From Xylaria sp. FL1777 (Eukaryota; Ascomycota; Sordariomycetes; Xylariales; Xylariaceae), in contig MU400600.1 in NCBI GenBank assembly GCA_022578965.1, positions 62,001 through 126,000 of the forward strand: 64,000 nucleotides of DNA, in the 5' to 3' direction. This document shows, one piece after another, positions 43,702-55,659 of this stretch; within the stretch, counting starts at the first letter, position 1; each line of letters begins with the position of its first letter. The notes beneath the pieces are model-generated. The model did not search any database and had not been told where the DNA came from. It saw nothing but the letters and a program-made list of their open reading frames with translations. The position numbers were made by a program, and so were the translations under genes.

Positions 43702-44507
43702 CGCGTCTCGACTTAGGATAAGGCGACATGACCCTTTAGAAACATAATTTTATCTATAAGGTGGTGTGAGGGCATATCCTCTGTATTGTATACTTGTAAG
43801 ATGGAAATAGCAGGAGATCAAGATATGTATCATAGCGGGTTGTATCATACCACTACACTTAATTGGCCAACTATCTAACATGCTCCTAGATAGACTCCTT
43901 TGGATAAATTCATCCGTCACCCATCACTTCTGAAAACATTCCACGCTTTGGTTGCCATTGATGGAAGCTAAATTGTAAATAAGTTGCTCGTGAGGAATGG
44001 CTATATATATAAGTCAACTGAAAAGCTCGCAAAGCTACTTGACGGCAGTCTGTAGCTAGTCGAACGAAATCAGTCTATACATTTCGTCCATATGGTAGGA
44101 ACATAAACGGATGGATATACGATGGGTACATGAGGAGGCATTTGTCACATAAACCATCTCTAGCCGTCTAGCCGTCTTGCCGCCTCGGACTAAGGTGGAG
44201 CTAGCAGTATTTTTTTGCCATGTGAACAGCAACCAAGTTCCCGTCTCAGTGTTGCTTCAAGACCTGCGTCCAATGAGCTAGCCACAACGTTCCCTTCCGT
44301 GCCATATAGCACCGAGAGCACCGAGATCTACCTACCTACTTACACTAGAATTTATTAACTACCTAAGTACCTACCTCCTACAGATAGGCTACTACCTACC
44401 TACCTAATCGCCTACCTAATCGCTAATCCATCGCCCCTCACTTGTTACCTACCTACCTACCTATGTAGGTACATACCAAGGTGCATCGCATCCCTTATAA
44501 TGCCCAA
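43702..44507. other. Spacer upstream of DUG1
   Basis: 800 bp of non-coding DNA. The last 150 bp are the densest TACCTA cluster of the window (listed separately), immediately before the dipeptidase gene. Confidence 0.6.
44329..44476. repeat. Dense TACCTA/CTAC repeat upstream of DUG1
   Basis: CTACCTACCTA and ACCTACCTACCTA strings recur about ten times in 150 bp, ending in CTATGTAGGTAC, just upstream of the first ATG of DUG1 (44508). The array is imperfect, with spacers such as ATCG. It may be part of the promoter or 5' UTR. Confidence 0.75.
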
Positions 44508-46281
44508 ATGCCCCGCACTCTACTCACACGACTCCCTTGCCAACAATATCTTGCACCACCAACACCAACATCGTCGTCATCGTCATTATCATCCTTATTG
44601 CGTCTGAAGGGCAGCTCCAATCGAGTCCTCCATCGAACCTCCTGTCGATCTCTCGGCTCCTCTCTCCCAGCAATCTGTCCACCGTTAACTCGTGGATATT
44701 CAACGCCGGCAGCGAGACTCTATCGCCCTTGCGCAATCTCAACCAGAAGGACTTATCTAACCCCCTCCGTTCAGGCCCACCAAGCACGCAAGATGGCACC
44801 TCAGCTCGACGGCTACTTCGCCGAGGTCGACAAGTTGTCCGGCCACTTCATTGACCGTCTTGCCAAGGCTGTTGCCATCCCCTCCATCTCCTCCGATGCT
44901 AGCCGTCGCCCTGACGTCGTTCGCATGGGCGAGTTTCTGGCTGCTGAGCTGAAGAACCTCGGAGCCACCGTCGAGCTGCGACCTCTCGGCAAGCAGCCCG
45001 ACCAGCCCGAGCTCGACCTCCCGCCCGTCATACTCGCGCGCTACGGCAGTGACAAGAACAAGCGGACAATTCTGGTATATGGCCACTATGATGTTCAGCC
45101 CGCCGAGAAGAGTGACGGCTGGTCTACCGAGCCCTTCACACTGTCCGTCGGTGAAGACGGCCGCATGTACGGTCGTGGTAGCACCGACGATAAGGGCCCG
45201 GTACTTGGCTGGCTTAACGCCATCGAGGCCCATCAGAAGGCTGGAGTCGATTTCCCCGTCAATCTGCTGATGTGCTTTGAAGGCATGGAGGAGTACGGAT
45301 CCGAAGGCCTCGATGAGCTGATTGAGAAGGAGGGCAAGGGTTACTTTGCTGACGCCGACGCCGTCTGCATCAGTGATAACTACTGGCTAGGCACCGAGAA
45401 GCCCTGCCTAACATATGGTCTCCGTGGCTGCAACTACTACAGCGTCGAGATTTCTGGTCCCGGCGCTGACTTGCATAGCGGTGTCTTCGGCGGTACCGCG
45501 CAGGAGCCCATGACGGACTTGGTACGCGTGCTGGGTAGCCTTGTTGATACCAACGGCAAGATCCAGATCCCCGGTATCTACGAACAGGTAGCGCCGGTGA
45601 CATCAGATGAGGATGGGCTGTACGACCAAATTGCCTTCACTATGGATACCTTACACGAATCGCTTGGTTCCACAACGACCATACATGATGATAAGAAGAA
45701 TACCCTGATGGCGCGCTGGAGGTTTCCGTCACTTAGCGTTCACGGTGTCGAGGGCGCATTCTCAGCCCCTGGTGCTAAGACCGTGATCCCCGCCAAGGTC
45801 ATTGGCAAGTTCTCTATCAGAACTGTTCCCGACATGGACATCGACAAGACCAACGAGGCCGTCTTCAGCTATGTTAAGGGGGTGTTCGCAAAGCTCAACT
45901 CCAAGAATTCTCTAAAAGTCTACCCCCAGCACACCGGTAAGTGGTGGGTTGCCAGCCCGAACCACTGGAACTTCCGCGCCGCTAGCAAGGCTACCGAACG
46001 TGTATGGGGCGTCACCCCCGACTTCACCCGGGAGGGTGGAAGGTAAGTTGTGAACCACTCTCCTTTCGATCAGAGGACAGCAGTTACTAACTATACCTAG
46101 TATCCCTGTCACCCTGACTTTCGAGCAGGCTACGGGCAAGAATGTCCTATTACTGCCGATGGGTAGCTCGACAGATGGCGCGCATTCCATCAACGAGAAG
46201 TTAGACAAGCGCAACTATATCGAAGGAATTAAGCTATTAGGCGCTTATCTGCACTACGTTGCAGAGGAGCCTCAGAACTAA
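44508..46281 (+). CDS. DUG1: Cys-Gly metallodipeptidase Dug1
   Basis: Two exons; the 58-nt intron 46043..46100 (GTAAGT, branch ACTAAC, ending CTAG) joins EGGR to [10 protein letters not shown]. The conserved protein starts at the internal ATG 44793 ([17 protein letters not shown]) and is 476 residues, the normal length for Dug1. M20 metallopeptidase motifs are [11 protein letters not shown] (zinc His), [14 protein letters not shown] (bridging Asp), [16 protein letters not shown] (catalytic and zinc Glu), LHSGVFGG and [13 protein letters not shown]. Dug1 cleaves Cys-Gly released in glutathione breakdown. In frame upstream lies a 95-residue extension from ATG 44508, rich in Arg, Ser and Leu and poor in acidic residues, like a mitochondrial presequence. 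Whether it is translated, or spliced out at the CAG near 44773, is open. Coordinates include the extension. Confidence 0.92.
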
Positions 46282-47423
46282 GGGTGTAGATCCAATGACG
46301 TGCACCAGAGGCTCGCCTTATTTTATACCAAGGCTCTCTAGATGAAGCTAATAGCTTAATAAGCTATATTGATCTCGACGAGCCACTTAAGGAAGTCTAT
46401 CGAGGTAAGTGGGATATGTCATCAGATGATCTGATAACACCTACCTCTCAGATAGGTCAGTTAAGCCACAGCTAGATTAGGGCCTTAATATACCCAATCC
46501 AATCCTTCCAAACAGGATCTATTATGCTTAGTAACCAATGAAAAGGGTGGTTATAAATGTAATCTGACCTCTCACTTCTATTAGATGAACGGGGTCTCCG
46601 AATAATCTAAGCGTAATATTGAAGTTGAGGCTTGGTCAAAAGGGATATTTTCAATAGAACCTCAGTGTCTTAGCTGCTTCTGTATTACAGAAATAAACCT
46701 TTACTATCTAGCTAAAAATCACTTGAGTGCTGTATGGTCCTCGAATAGGGGCTCTACAACTATCTTGAAGCTAATGCGCAGGAACCTATCTATCTGATAG
46801 CACAGCGCCTTTTCTCGATAACTTCCCCACAATGGATTTATTAAGTATCATCATAGACTACATAGGTACATCCTCCAATCATCCTAGACGGGAAAGAAAC
46901 AGCGGCTACGAAAATCGAAAGGAGGCTTGCAAATAAACAAGTCGTTGTTCTCTGATCCGCGAGGGGATGAATGAAAAGGGGGGAGGGGGGCATAGGCCCA
47001 CTTACTTAGATGGCTGGGATACTTTCCTTTCCTCTGTTTTGTTCCGCGCGGTACGGTACGATCCGATCGGATCGTACCTGAGGATACGATATGTGTATTA
47101 CGTACGAATATCCTGGGTACTATCTAGCTGCTATGTGTAGGTGAGCTGATCTGGGTTCATTTGAGCAATATGGGGTCATGGATGCATTGCATTGAATGCA
47201 TGAATGAATGGCCTTCCTGCGGCCATCAAGGCCGAGGATGGAGCCGGGGCCGACTGCTGGAAAATGATATTAATGTTGATTTTGGCTGGTTGGTTGGTTG
47301 GTTGGTTGCTGTTCGAATTATGATGAGTTGATGCGTGATGTGGGTGTGCAAATTCGGTTGGTTACTGGCGTACATGTATTGAATGGGCTTCACGATAGAG
47401 TTGAGCGGGGGGGGGGCGGGGGG

Positions 47424-47479
<56 letters not shown>

Positions 47480-48718
47480 NNNNNNNNNNGCTTTTTTTAT
47501 TTTGTTTGTTTTTTGGGTGTGGTGGGTGTCCAATTTTTGTTGTTTTCTGGGGTACTTTTTTTGATGGGGCGTAACTTTTTTTTTGCCCCCCCCCCCCCCC
47601 CCCCCCGGAGTGTGTGGTGAGGATGAGGAGACGTGGATTGCTTCATCGATTGCGTCAATGAAGCAAGTCTGTGGAAAGCTCGCACTCGGAAGCATGGTCT
47701 CGTATAAGCGTACTACCTACCTACTTACCTACCTACCTACTTTACCTATTGTTTTGAAGAGGTTATGAGGAGACGTACGTAGTAGGTATGCAAAGTCGGA
47801 ACTTGCTGTTTTTGATATTTTATATTATGGACGTACAGTACCATAGTACCCCTCCTTCTTAAACATAGCGATGTGATGAGCATCGGAGATAACCAAATGA
47901 GGTTAGGATGAGCAGAGTTATGAGTACCGGTATCTGGATTGGTGCTGTAACCTGGATTGGATGCCTTGGATGGCACGGCGGATTAACCATACGCCCCCAA
48001 GGAGCAAGCCGATCGCTGTGATGAGTAGCCAATGAGGGCACACGTTTCGACAACAGTTATTCGCATTTGGAAAAGGGTCGCAATAATGCCCTTGGCGATT
48101 CCACAGTTTTCACTCGAGTTATATACGCAGTAAAGTGTGTATATATCTACATCTTCTTTTTCTCATTCCTTCTACAGTGGAATCTTGCATGTTGATGTAT
48201 CCAAGTGGATTCCGCAATGAGTCGCGATAAGCACCTTAAGTACATGTACGGAGATTAGGGAAAACGGGGACGGGAGGGGGGCCAAAAAATGGCGGCAGGG
48301 TCTAGGTAGGGTAGAATTCCTCGAGAAAGTGGGCTTTGGCCGGACCGGAGAAGCTCCCTCCCAACCTTGACCCAACCCAACGATGATACGGGACATCAGG
48401 CAGAGAGAGTTCGCATTCCGTAGATACGATTAACGGGAAAATAATCTTGAATGGGAGTGCGTCTTCTGTTTGGCGATTTACGAATCTGAGACAGAAATTA
48501 AAATAAATTAACACCAAAAAAAAAGGGAAGAAAATTTCCGCTGGTGTGAGACTTTTAGCTTTTATCACGGTATCCAGCAAGCCACTACCTATTACCTACC
48601 TATCTACACAATCACAAGTGAACGGCGAGCGATTAGGCACCTACCTATTTAGACAAGCCAATCGGTTGCTATTGTTCATTCGACTGTGTCATCTCCCGCG
48701 AACGAACACACACAGCAT
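46282..48718. other. Spacer with assembly gap between DUG1 and EFM6
   Basis: 2.4 kb. AT-rich non-coding sequence, a palindromic stretch near 47060-47085 (CGATCCGATCGGATCG), a TTGG repeat at 47287-47308, then the poly-G/N/poly-C zone listed separately. No gene was supported; apparent frames across the G run are artefacts. Confidence 0.6.
47407..47607. other. Poly-G run, 10-N gap and poly-C run
   Basis: About 70 nearly uninterrupted G residues (47407-47478) lead into ten N at 47480-47489, then a T/G-only-like stretch, then about 21 C residues (47586-47606). G homopolymers next to a gap are typical of sequencing or assembly failure, so the true sequence and length here are unknown. Confidence 0.85.
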
Positions 48719-49938
48719 ATGTCAAAGATGATAGATACCAAGGAGCCCCTCGTCACGGCCACAGCAATGCCAGTGACATCATCGTCATCATCGGCCGACT
48801 CCTCGGATGCAGAAGGAGAGTTCTCCCCGCTGGCACTCGCCGATAAATTCACGCCGCTGCCGACATATAAAGCGGCCGGGACGACGGAGACGGACTTCGA
48901 CGGCCTGCTACCTGCTGGGAAGCCTCTGCGTCTGCATGAGGATCTGACGAATGGGTGCGGGGGCCAGCTTTGGCCTGCTGGTATGACGCTTGCGAGGTAC
49001 ATGCTGCGGTATCATAGGGCGGGTCTGGCGGGTAAGAGGATGTAAGTTGTCTTCTTCATCTTTGGGCTTTCCTTCTATCCCACTACAGATGCGTTTCATG
49101 CGGCTCTGTCAGCAATGAGGTCGTGATCTTTGATCTAGACGATCCTGTATAAGTCTAGGGGTTGGGATATCATGCGCTTCAACTCATACAGATGCATATC
49201 GCGATAAAGATATACTGACGAAAGGCCCATACTATAGACTGGAGCTTGGCGCAGGTGGTGGACTCGTTGGCCTCGCCGTTGCTCGCGGCTGTGATCTCGG
49301 GGAAAATCACCCCCCACTATGCATCACGGATCAGATGGAGATGTTTTCGCTCATGCAGCATAACATCGCGCTCAACGAGCTCGAGGGCAAGGTCGAGGCC
49401 AAGTTGCTGAACTGGTAAGCACGCTGCATATTCTTCACTTTTACGCTGCCACCCTCTCGGTATCAACTGTCTCCGATCCTGTGTCCTGAGCTCCCATCTC
49501 CATGTATGCTTCTTTTCAAGGCAGCATGTGAATATTCCCCTCATAATTAACTCCCCCGACCGAACTCACCAGTCGCCTCTCTGGGCCTGCCACTAACAGC
49601 AGAGCAGGGGGGAACCACTCCCCGCAGAAATCGTCGCGAACCCACCAGACGTCGTCCTAGCCGCAGACTGCGTCTACTTCGAGCCTGCATTCCCGCTGCT
49701 GCAGACGACACTTACCGACCTCCTCGCGCTGCGGCCGGAGGTGGTCATCTACTTCTGCTTCAAGAAACGTCGTCGAGCAGACATGCAATTCCTGAAGCAG
49801 GCGCGCAGACGCTTCTGCGTCGCCGAGATCGACGACGACGAGCGCCTGGTCTGGAGCCGCCAGGGTCTATTCATGTTTGCCATAACGTCTAAGGGGGACG
49901 CGAACGGGAAGACGCAGGGCGCAAGAGAGGGGGACTAA
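48719..49938 (+). CDS. EFM6: Protein-lysine methyltransferase Efm6-like
   Basis: Three exons, join(48719..49041,49238..49414,49608..49938), 276 residues. Intron 1 is 196 nt (GTAAGT..TATAG, branch ACTGAC) and intron 2 is 193 nt (GTAAGC..AGCAG, branch ACTAAC). The protein has the seven-beta-strand methyltransferase SAM motif ILELGAGGGLVGLAVA, preceded by GGQLWPAGMTLARYM, and the motif VVLAADCVYFEPAFPLLQTT, then VVIYFCFKKRRRADMQFLKQ. This combination is typical of the METTL21-like group; the FCFKKRRRADM segment matches what I recall of fungal Efm6, which methylates a lysine of elongation factor eEF1A in yeast. The N-terminal 45 residues are Ser-rich. A second in-frame ATG follows three codons after the first. 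Confidence 0.85.
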
Positions 49939-52900
49939 GTGAGTGGGTGAGAGTGGGAGAAACGCGCTGCTGACGTCAAGCCGCACTGCGTCGTTAGTGC
50001 CGGTCTGGGCAGAGAGGGCGGCACCGAAGGAAAGGTCTCAACATGAATGAGTTGTCCCGAAATGACCTGTTTCGTGGCGCGAGCAAGGCAGTCTTTTCCG
50101 AGTGCATTGCTTGGTATTGGCTGATGGTTGGCGGAAGGACTTGTCCATGGAGTACGGAGTTTTGGTGTTCAATATCTGGCACTGGAGCTGGGCGTGCGAG
50201 ATAGGACCTACCTACAGGAGTTGGTCGGATTGCTAGTTGGCGAGGTGAGGAGTTGTTGGCTGGCTGGCTGGCTGCAGTATCGTGGCGTATCAAGGGCTTA
50301 GACATACAGATAGACATACGCATCAAGATAGATAGTATACATCGCACACCGGTTGCGGAGAAGCAGATACGGTATCCAGAAATGAATGAAAAGAAAACGA
50401 GAGGGAGGCCGTTTCGCAGGCCAACATATGTGAGGTCCTGATGTTATCGTCATGATGTACAATCACCAGTTAATGGTTGGGGCGATAAGGTCTCGCGAAC
50501 GTTAGAAGTAAGTAATTAATATATCGATAGATCTTGCCGTGGCCCACGAATATGTATGTAGGTAGTGAGTGTACTTACACAACCTGGGGGTTCATATCGC
50601 CGTTTATGCATGCATGCACTGCAACTTTAACTGCACGATTTAGGAAGCCGAGGATACCCCAGTGTAGGATACACCACAGTATATGGGTAGCATTGGTTGC
50701 AACGCGATGCCATGCGATGCCATGCCCTTGTCCCGCGTGATTCCGTGTGGGAAAGCAAGTTCAGGCGGGCTGGCGAGCTGGCTGGCTGGCTGGCTGATCC
50801 ATCCGTCGCCGGATAGCGACAGCGCGGAGAACGTGAGATGATGACATTCATGATTCGTCCTTCTTTCTACCGGTATTTCATTTCCGCTCCTGCTCCTGCG
50901 GCACCATTACGCCGAGATTATAAATAAATCGTGGTTCTTTTAAACATGTGCGCCGTTCGTACGAGTAAAGTAGGTAGATACTGTAGCATATACCTACATC
51001 AATCTCTAATTTCGCGGGATTACAGGCTCAATACGGCGTCATTACTAGGATGGAGCAAGGAGGGTGTGTTCGAGCTTCACAGTTCATAGCATACAACACG
51101 TGTAGGTAGCATAAGAGAGAACCCCTCTCTATATCGGAGCTCGGACCTTTTTTTTCGCCTGCTTGATGTATCAGTAAGTAATCACAATCTTGGTTCTTAG
51201 GTAAAAGCATGACAAGAACCTATCAATTCCTGGTAGCACAACCACTGATCAGCCTCTACACTACTCAACTAGGCTATGTGTGTACGCCGATCGGTTTCTG
51301 TACATGTGTTAGAGTAGGTCGTGTACACATGGCACCGCAGCCTTGGTCCGCGACGTGGCCGACTGTCGCGTCTTCTGAGTCTCCGACTGCGTTTTACGTT
51401 GACGGAAAAAGAGACCAACGGTTAGACGAAGGACATTTCACAACATGCTATGAACTGCTTTCTGTTTCCATTAGATAATAATGGGTAAAGCAAGTCGAGC
51501 AAGTCGAGCAAGTCGAGCAAGTCGAGCAAGTCGAGCAAGTCGAGCAAGTCGAGCAAGTCGAGCAAGTCGAGCAAGTCGAGCAAGTCGAGCAAGTCGCCGC
51601 GTGGTTTGTCGAGTTGTTCCGTTGTCCCCCTTTCCCTCTCGTTCTCGTTCTCGAAGGCCGAAAGAGTCAGTTTGTTTCAGCTTAGTATTGTGGCATCTCT
51701 TAGTGTCGCCTGTATTACGCAGATCAGCAAAGCAGCTAACAGACAAGTACGTGTCTGCGTACACTACTAAACCAATGAGCCAGTAATAATGGCAGAGTGG
51801 CACGTACGGTCAGCTCTCTTGGGGGGCGGTGCTGCGCTGGTAGGAAAGAAAGAAGGACTTTTCCTTTGCTACCCACCCCGACCCCTGCATGGCGCCGGGA
51901 CTGGACCAGGATCGCCAGGAACGGGAATGCGAGTTGCGTTTCCTGGGCGGCTGGACCCAAATAAGACCCCTATCCAGGGGCCAGCGCCGAGTCATGATTG
52001 GCCACGAAGTGCTGACAGGCGGATCGGTGCCTTGCATTAGCTGCAGAAGCTCATCCAAGAAAAAATTAACGACGAGTGAGAGGGGACAAGACGAGAGGAG
52101 GCAGCCTGTTCCGCCCCGTCTATACGCTCGCTCTCTCCCTCTCCTCCGGCAGAAGCTGCCGTAGCTGAGATGCCGTTTCTGTTTGTTCCTCTCTTCCTCT
52201 CCCAGACATACATACACACGCTATGTATACAGGACCGTCGGTCATTTTAGCCAAAGGTCCGGTAGAATGGGTGGTGAAATGAACACCATGTTAGATACCA
52301 CTTTTGTTGATTGTTGTTGTGTGTTGGGAATTGAGACAGACAGTAAGATGCGAGTGATGGACTTTTACTGAGCAGATCTGTACGCCATATCAACCTATCA
52401 TTTCGTTAGATCCAATGGCACTTCTTGGGGAAGAGGAAGAAAGGAAGAGAGGAGAAGAAAAGGAAAAAGAGAGACGGGGAAGCTGACAACTGTAAGGTAG
52501 GTAGTACGGATTACTACTGTACAGGTACGGTACCGGTAATGGTTGCGTTAAGTACAGAATAGGACTCGACGCTTGCACTACAGGCTGCTCCAGCTAGGTA
52601 GAGTACCTACAGTATGTTGTTTCAGCCCCAATTCACGCTTCTCTACTCCAACATGGTCCCTACCTTGTTTCTCTCTCATTAGATTCCCGTGATCCGGGGG
52701 CCGTCCTTGCGCTGTTTCTTCCCGGGTGCCACTGTGGCTTTGATCAGGCAGGCAGCGTAAAGGTATGTACAGGTACCGTACTGCGTACATACCAAGTAAT
52801 GTAAGATGTACCTGCATATTGATGTTACAGCAGCACCTTTCCATGTACAAATGGAGCGGAGAATATGTACAATAAGTATAGTATGTACACAATATACTAT

Positions 52901-53490
52901 ACACCACCTGGGCAGTTACACAGTACCTAAGGTACCACCTCTTTCCCATCTTGACTGACCCAGTTCCAGCCCCAGTCCTAGGGCTTCCCAAAGACCCTCT
53001 CCGTCGCCTGTTTCTCCCCGCTGGCAGGGCTATCGTAGGCACTTTGTAATAAAGCGGCCGGGGCTAGACATTCCTTTCACTCTTGTCTCTCTCTCTCTTT
53101 TCTCTCTCCCACCTCACACCTTTTGGTTTCCCACACTCGTACATTCTTTCAACCTGAGCAGTGCTCACCCATATACATTCATTTTTCCTCGACGGATAAG
53201 CTGCTCGCCACCCTCCTTCGTGTATCGGAAGAAACCTCTTGGAATTTCAAGTCCATACTGTATAGTGCCCTCCGTAGTTCACTCCTGGACTTGGACCGAC
53301 ACTTCTCTTGCCAACCGAACACAACAATAACAACAACAGCGCACAGTCCTTTCTGATCCTGTTTCAAAGAAGATACCCTCTGGCTGGACCTCCTCACACT
53401 TGCTCGTACGCCCAAACAAACAATCAAAAAATCTTGCCTCTCGAAGACCCAAGAGAATCGCCTTATATATCCCCACGATCCACAGTCATT
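49939..53490. other. 3.5-kb spacer before secreted protein gene
   Basis: Non-coding sequence with CTGG repeats (50257-50272 and near 50775), TAGGTA words, the 9-bp minisatellite at 51490-51596, and from about 53080 a C/T-rich and CA-rich leader running into the next gene. Frames at 51789-52217 overlap on both strands and show no family. Confidence 0.5.
51490..51596 (+). repeat. 9-bp minisatellite, about 12 copies
   Basis: The unit GCAAGTCGA is repeated 11.9 times without a mismatch. Because the unit is three codons long, both strands stay open: Ala-Ser-Arg on the plus strand, following an ATG at 51481, and Ala-Arg-Leu on the minus strand. Perfect identity suggests recent expansion. No gene is supported around it. 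Confidence 0.9.
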
Positions 53491-54357
53491 ATGAAGTCTG
53501 CATCTGTTGCTGCCGCTGCCGCCGTTCTGGCTGGCATGTCCATTGCCCAGCCTCACGGCCATCATGGACACCACCACCTGCACGCAAAGCGTGAGCTTGT
53601 CACCGAGTGGGAGACTGTCTGGGAAACCGTAACCGTTCTCGTTGACGAGAGCACCACGGAGACCATCTTTCCAACAGAGACTGGCTCTGGCGCACCAGGC
53701 GAGTTTTTCCAGCCGCCGTCAAGCACCCCTGAGCCTCAGCCCACAGTCGCCGAGACCACCTCTGTTCAGGCGCCTCCCCCTCCCCCGACAACTACGGCGA
53801 TAGCATCCACTACGTCTTCGCCGCCGCCACCCCCTCCGGCTCCCACTACCACTTCCACGCCTCAGCCTGCCCCGGCGCCTGAGACCACGAGCGTTCAAAC
53901 TCCGGTACAAGCGGCGACCACTAGTGTCGCAACCCCTGCTCCGGTAGACACCCCCAGCTCTGCTGGTTCCAGCTCCTACGCCGGTTCAGATAAATTTGGC
54001 ACTTCGAGCCTGGACACTGAGAAGTACGGGGGTGACATCACATACTACACCCTTGGTCTAGGTGCATGCGGCTACGACGACTCCGGCGTAGATAAGACCA
54101 AGAACATAGTTGCCATTTCGCACATCGATTGGTATGCACGTGGTTCTGGAACCAGTCTCGGGATCGACATGCCTAACCATCCCTGGTGCGATCAAACCAT
54201 CACCATTACGGCTGATGGCAAGTCGACCACAGCTCTGGTCCACGATATATGCCCTAGCTGCGCTTCTGGTGCCATTGACGTTTCTGAGTCGGTCTTCACG
54301 GACCTATTTGGAAGCCTTGATCTCGGTCGGTCGACGGCCTCCTGGACGTTCAACTAG
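53491..54357 (+). CDS. Secreted Asp f 7-like double-psi barrel protein
   Basis: Single exon, 288 residues from ATG 53491. An in-frame ATG at 53308 would add 61 residues ahead of an obvious signal peptide (MKSASVAAAAAVLAGMSIA, cleavage near residue 19) and was rejected. A His-rich stretch and a Lys-Arg site (residues 33-34, HAKREL) suggest Kex2 processing. Residues 55-165 are Pro/Thr/Ser-rich, probably O-glycosylated. Residues about 171-288 form an RlpA/expansin-type double-psi beta-barrel: GDITYYTLGLGACGYDD, IVAISHIDWY, NHPWCDQTITITADGKST, ALVHDICPSCASGAIDVSES and DLGRSTASWTF. Relatives include the Aspergillus fumigatus allergen Asp f 7 and wall-associated proteins; no catalytic activity is established for the group. 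Likely cell wall or medium. Confidence 0.87.
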   Translation: MKSASVAAAAAVLAGMSIAQPHGHHGHHHLHAKRELVTEWETVWETVTVLVDESTTETIFPTETGSGAPGEFFQPPSSTPEPQPTVAETTSVQAPPPPPTTTAIASTTSSPPPPPPAPTTTSTPQPAPAPETTSVQTPVQAATTSVATPAPVDTPSSAGSSSYAGSDKFGTSSLDTEKYGGDITYYTLGLGACGYDDSGVDKTKNIVAISHIDWYARGSGTSLGIDMPNHPWCDQTITITADGKSTTALVHDICPSCASGAIDVSESVFTDLFGSLDLGRSTASWTFN

Positions 54358-55659
54358 GTCAAGGCCGTCAGTCAATGGACTCCTGACCAGTTCTACCAAT
54401 TGTGAAGAGTGCAGTCTTCGATCACTCCAACTGTCTCGGCTAATGATGACGAATCTCCTTTATTTGTGTGGCCAATTTTCCATGTGGAAGCAAGTGAGCA
54501 AGCCATTTTAAATAGGTACCATATTTTGATATATTCTTCGATCTGCAGACATATTCGAGCACAAATAAATAGGCGTTGGGTTTATGGATAGGACAACTTC
54601 TGGTATGAAATGCGAAAAAAAGAAGCAACGGACCTAGGGCAATTTTCAACATATTCTCAACCCAACTTGTATGAGATCAATACCCTGAGTTACAGCCACG
54701 GTAGTCAGTTAAACCACTTGCGCAAATCCAAAAGTTGGGATTGTGTACGTACCTAATCGGCACATGTGGCAATCCGAGCCTTTTTTTCCCCGGACCAGAC
54801 AACCCCCATGAGCCTGTTTGGGAGGGAACCATGTTTTACCAAATCAAATACAATAGACTTCTGATTCTTTGTACATATATTTATCAAATCTTCGTTGGCA
54901 TTCAGCTTTCGTGTAAATGCGCGGGTGCGCATCTGTCAATATGGGAAATGCCAGAGTAAAAAAGGAGACAAAAAAAATAGAGAATATGCCGCACAATGAC
55001 TTTAGTTTTTGCCGTTCTAGAGTTTCTGCTACGTCGCTTCTTTTTCACCTTGTGGACTTGACTTTTTGCCTATTTGAGTTGTATCGAGTCAGCTCGTAAA
55101 GTTAGATTAGCGTAATCTCCATGTGCCATGTGCGCGGGACATCATAGTGTAGTTCTCAGATCGCTTTCAGATCCATCAGCAGGCAAACAAGCAAGTAATT
55201 AATCAATCAATCAATCAATCATAAGTAGACAGGCGTTGCCGTTATTTGGTTTGTAAGTAGACAGACAGACAGACGTCGACGCCCGAAACACTTGCCTCTT
55301 ACTCATGATATGCTCTGTCGTGCTATTCCATGGTATACAACGTCATGTTATGTACCCAAATAACCTTGGGCACTTAAATACCGTATGTATATAATAATAT
55401 CTATCCGTCTATATCCCGAGAAAGCTTCTCCCTAACATTTCCTAAGGATATATAATCCTAACATGAAACACACTACTCAGTAAGTATTTGACATGAAAAT
55501 AAGTCGCAATCCAACTGTGGTTTAAGATCCGAGATGAGAAATCCCTGTTTTATGTACCGACGCCGCGGGAATCACGGTGTATAGACCGTATATAGGCTAG
55601 TAATCAATCATATGTGTACATACACATAGCTGCATTCATTCATTCATTTCATTCATTCG
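54358..55659. other. Spacer between secreted protein gene and CCZ1
   Basis: 1.3 kb between convergent genes, with two tetranucleotide microsatellites, AATC at 55198-55220 and AGAC at 55259-55275, and an ATTC repeat near 55630-55660. No coding gene or RNA gene was seen. Confidence 0.6.
55198..55275 (+). repeat. AATC and AGAC microsatellites
   Basis: About five AATC units and, 40 bp further on, about four AGAC units in the spacer. Confidence 0.8.

Noticed and set aside
47298..47574. Gly-rich open frames across the G run
   Set aside because: They are translations of a homopolymer and an N gap, so not coding.
51490..51596. Possible CRISPR-like array
   Set aside because: The units are contiguous 9-bp repeats with no spacers, in a fungal nuclear genome.
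53308..53490. Upstream in-frame start for the Asp f 7-like protein
   Set aside because: It would bury a clear signal peptide 61 residues inside the protein.
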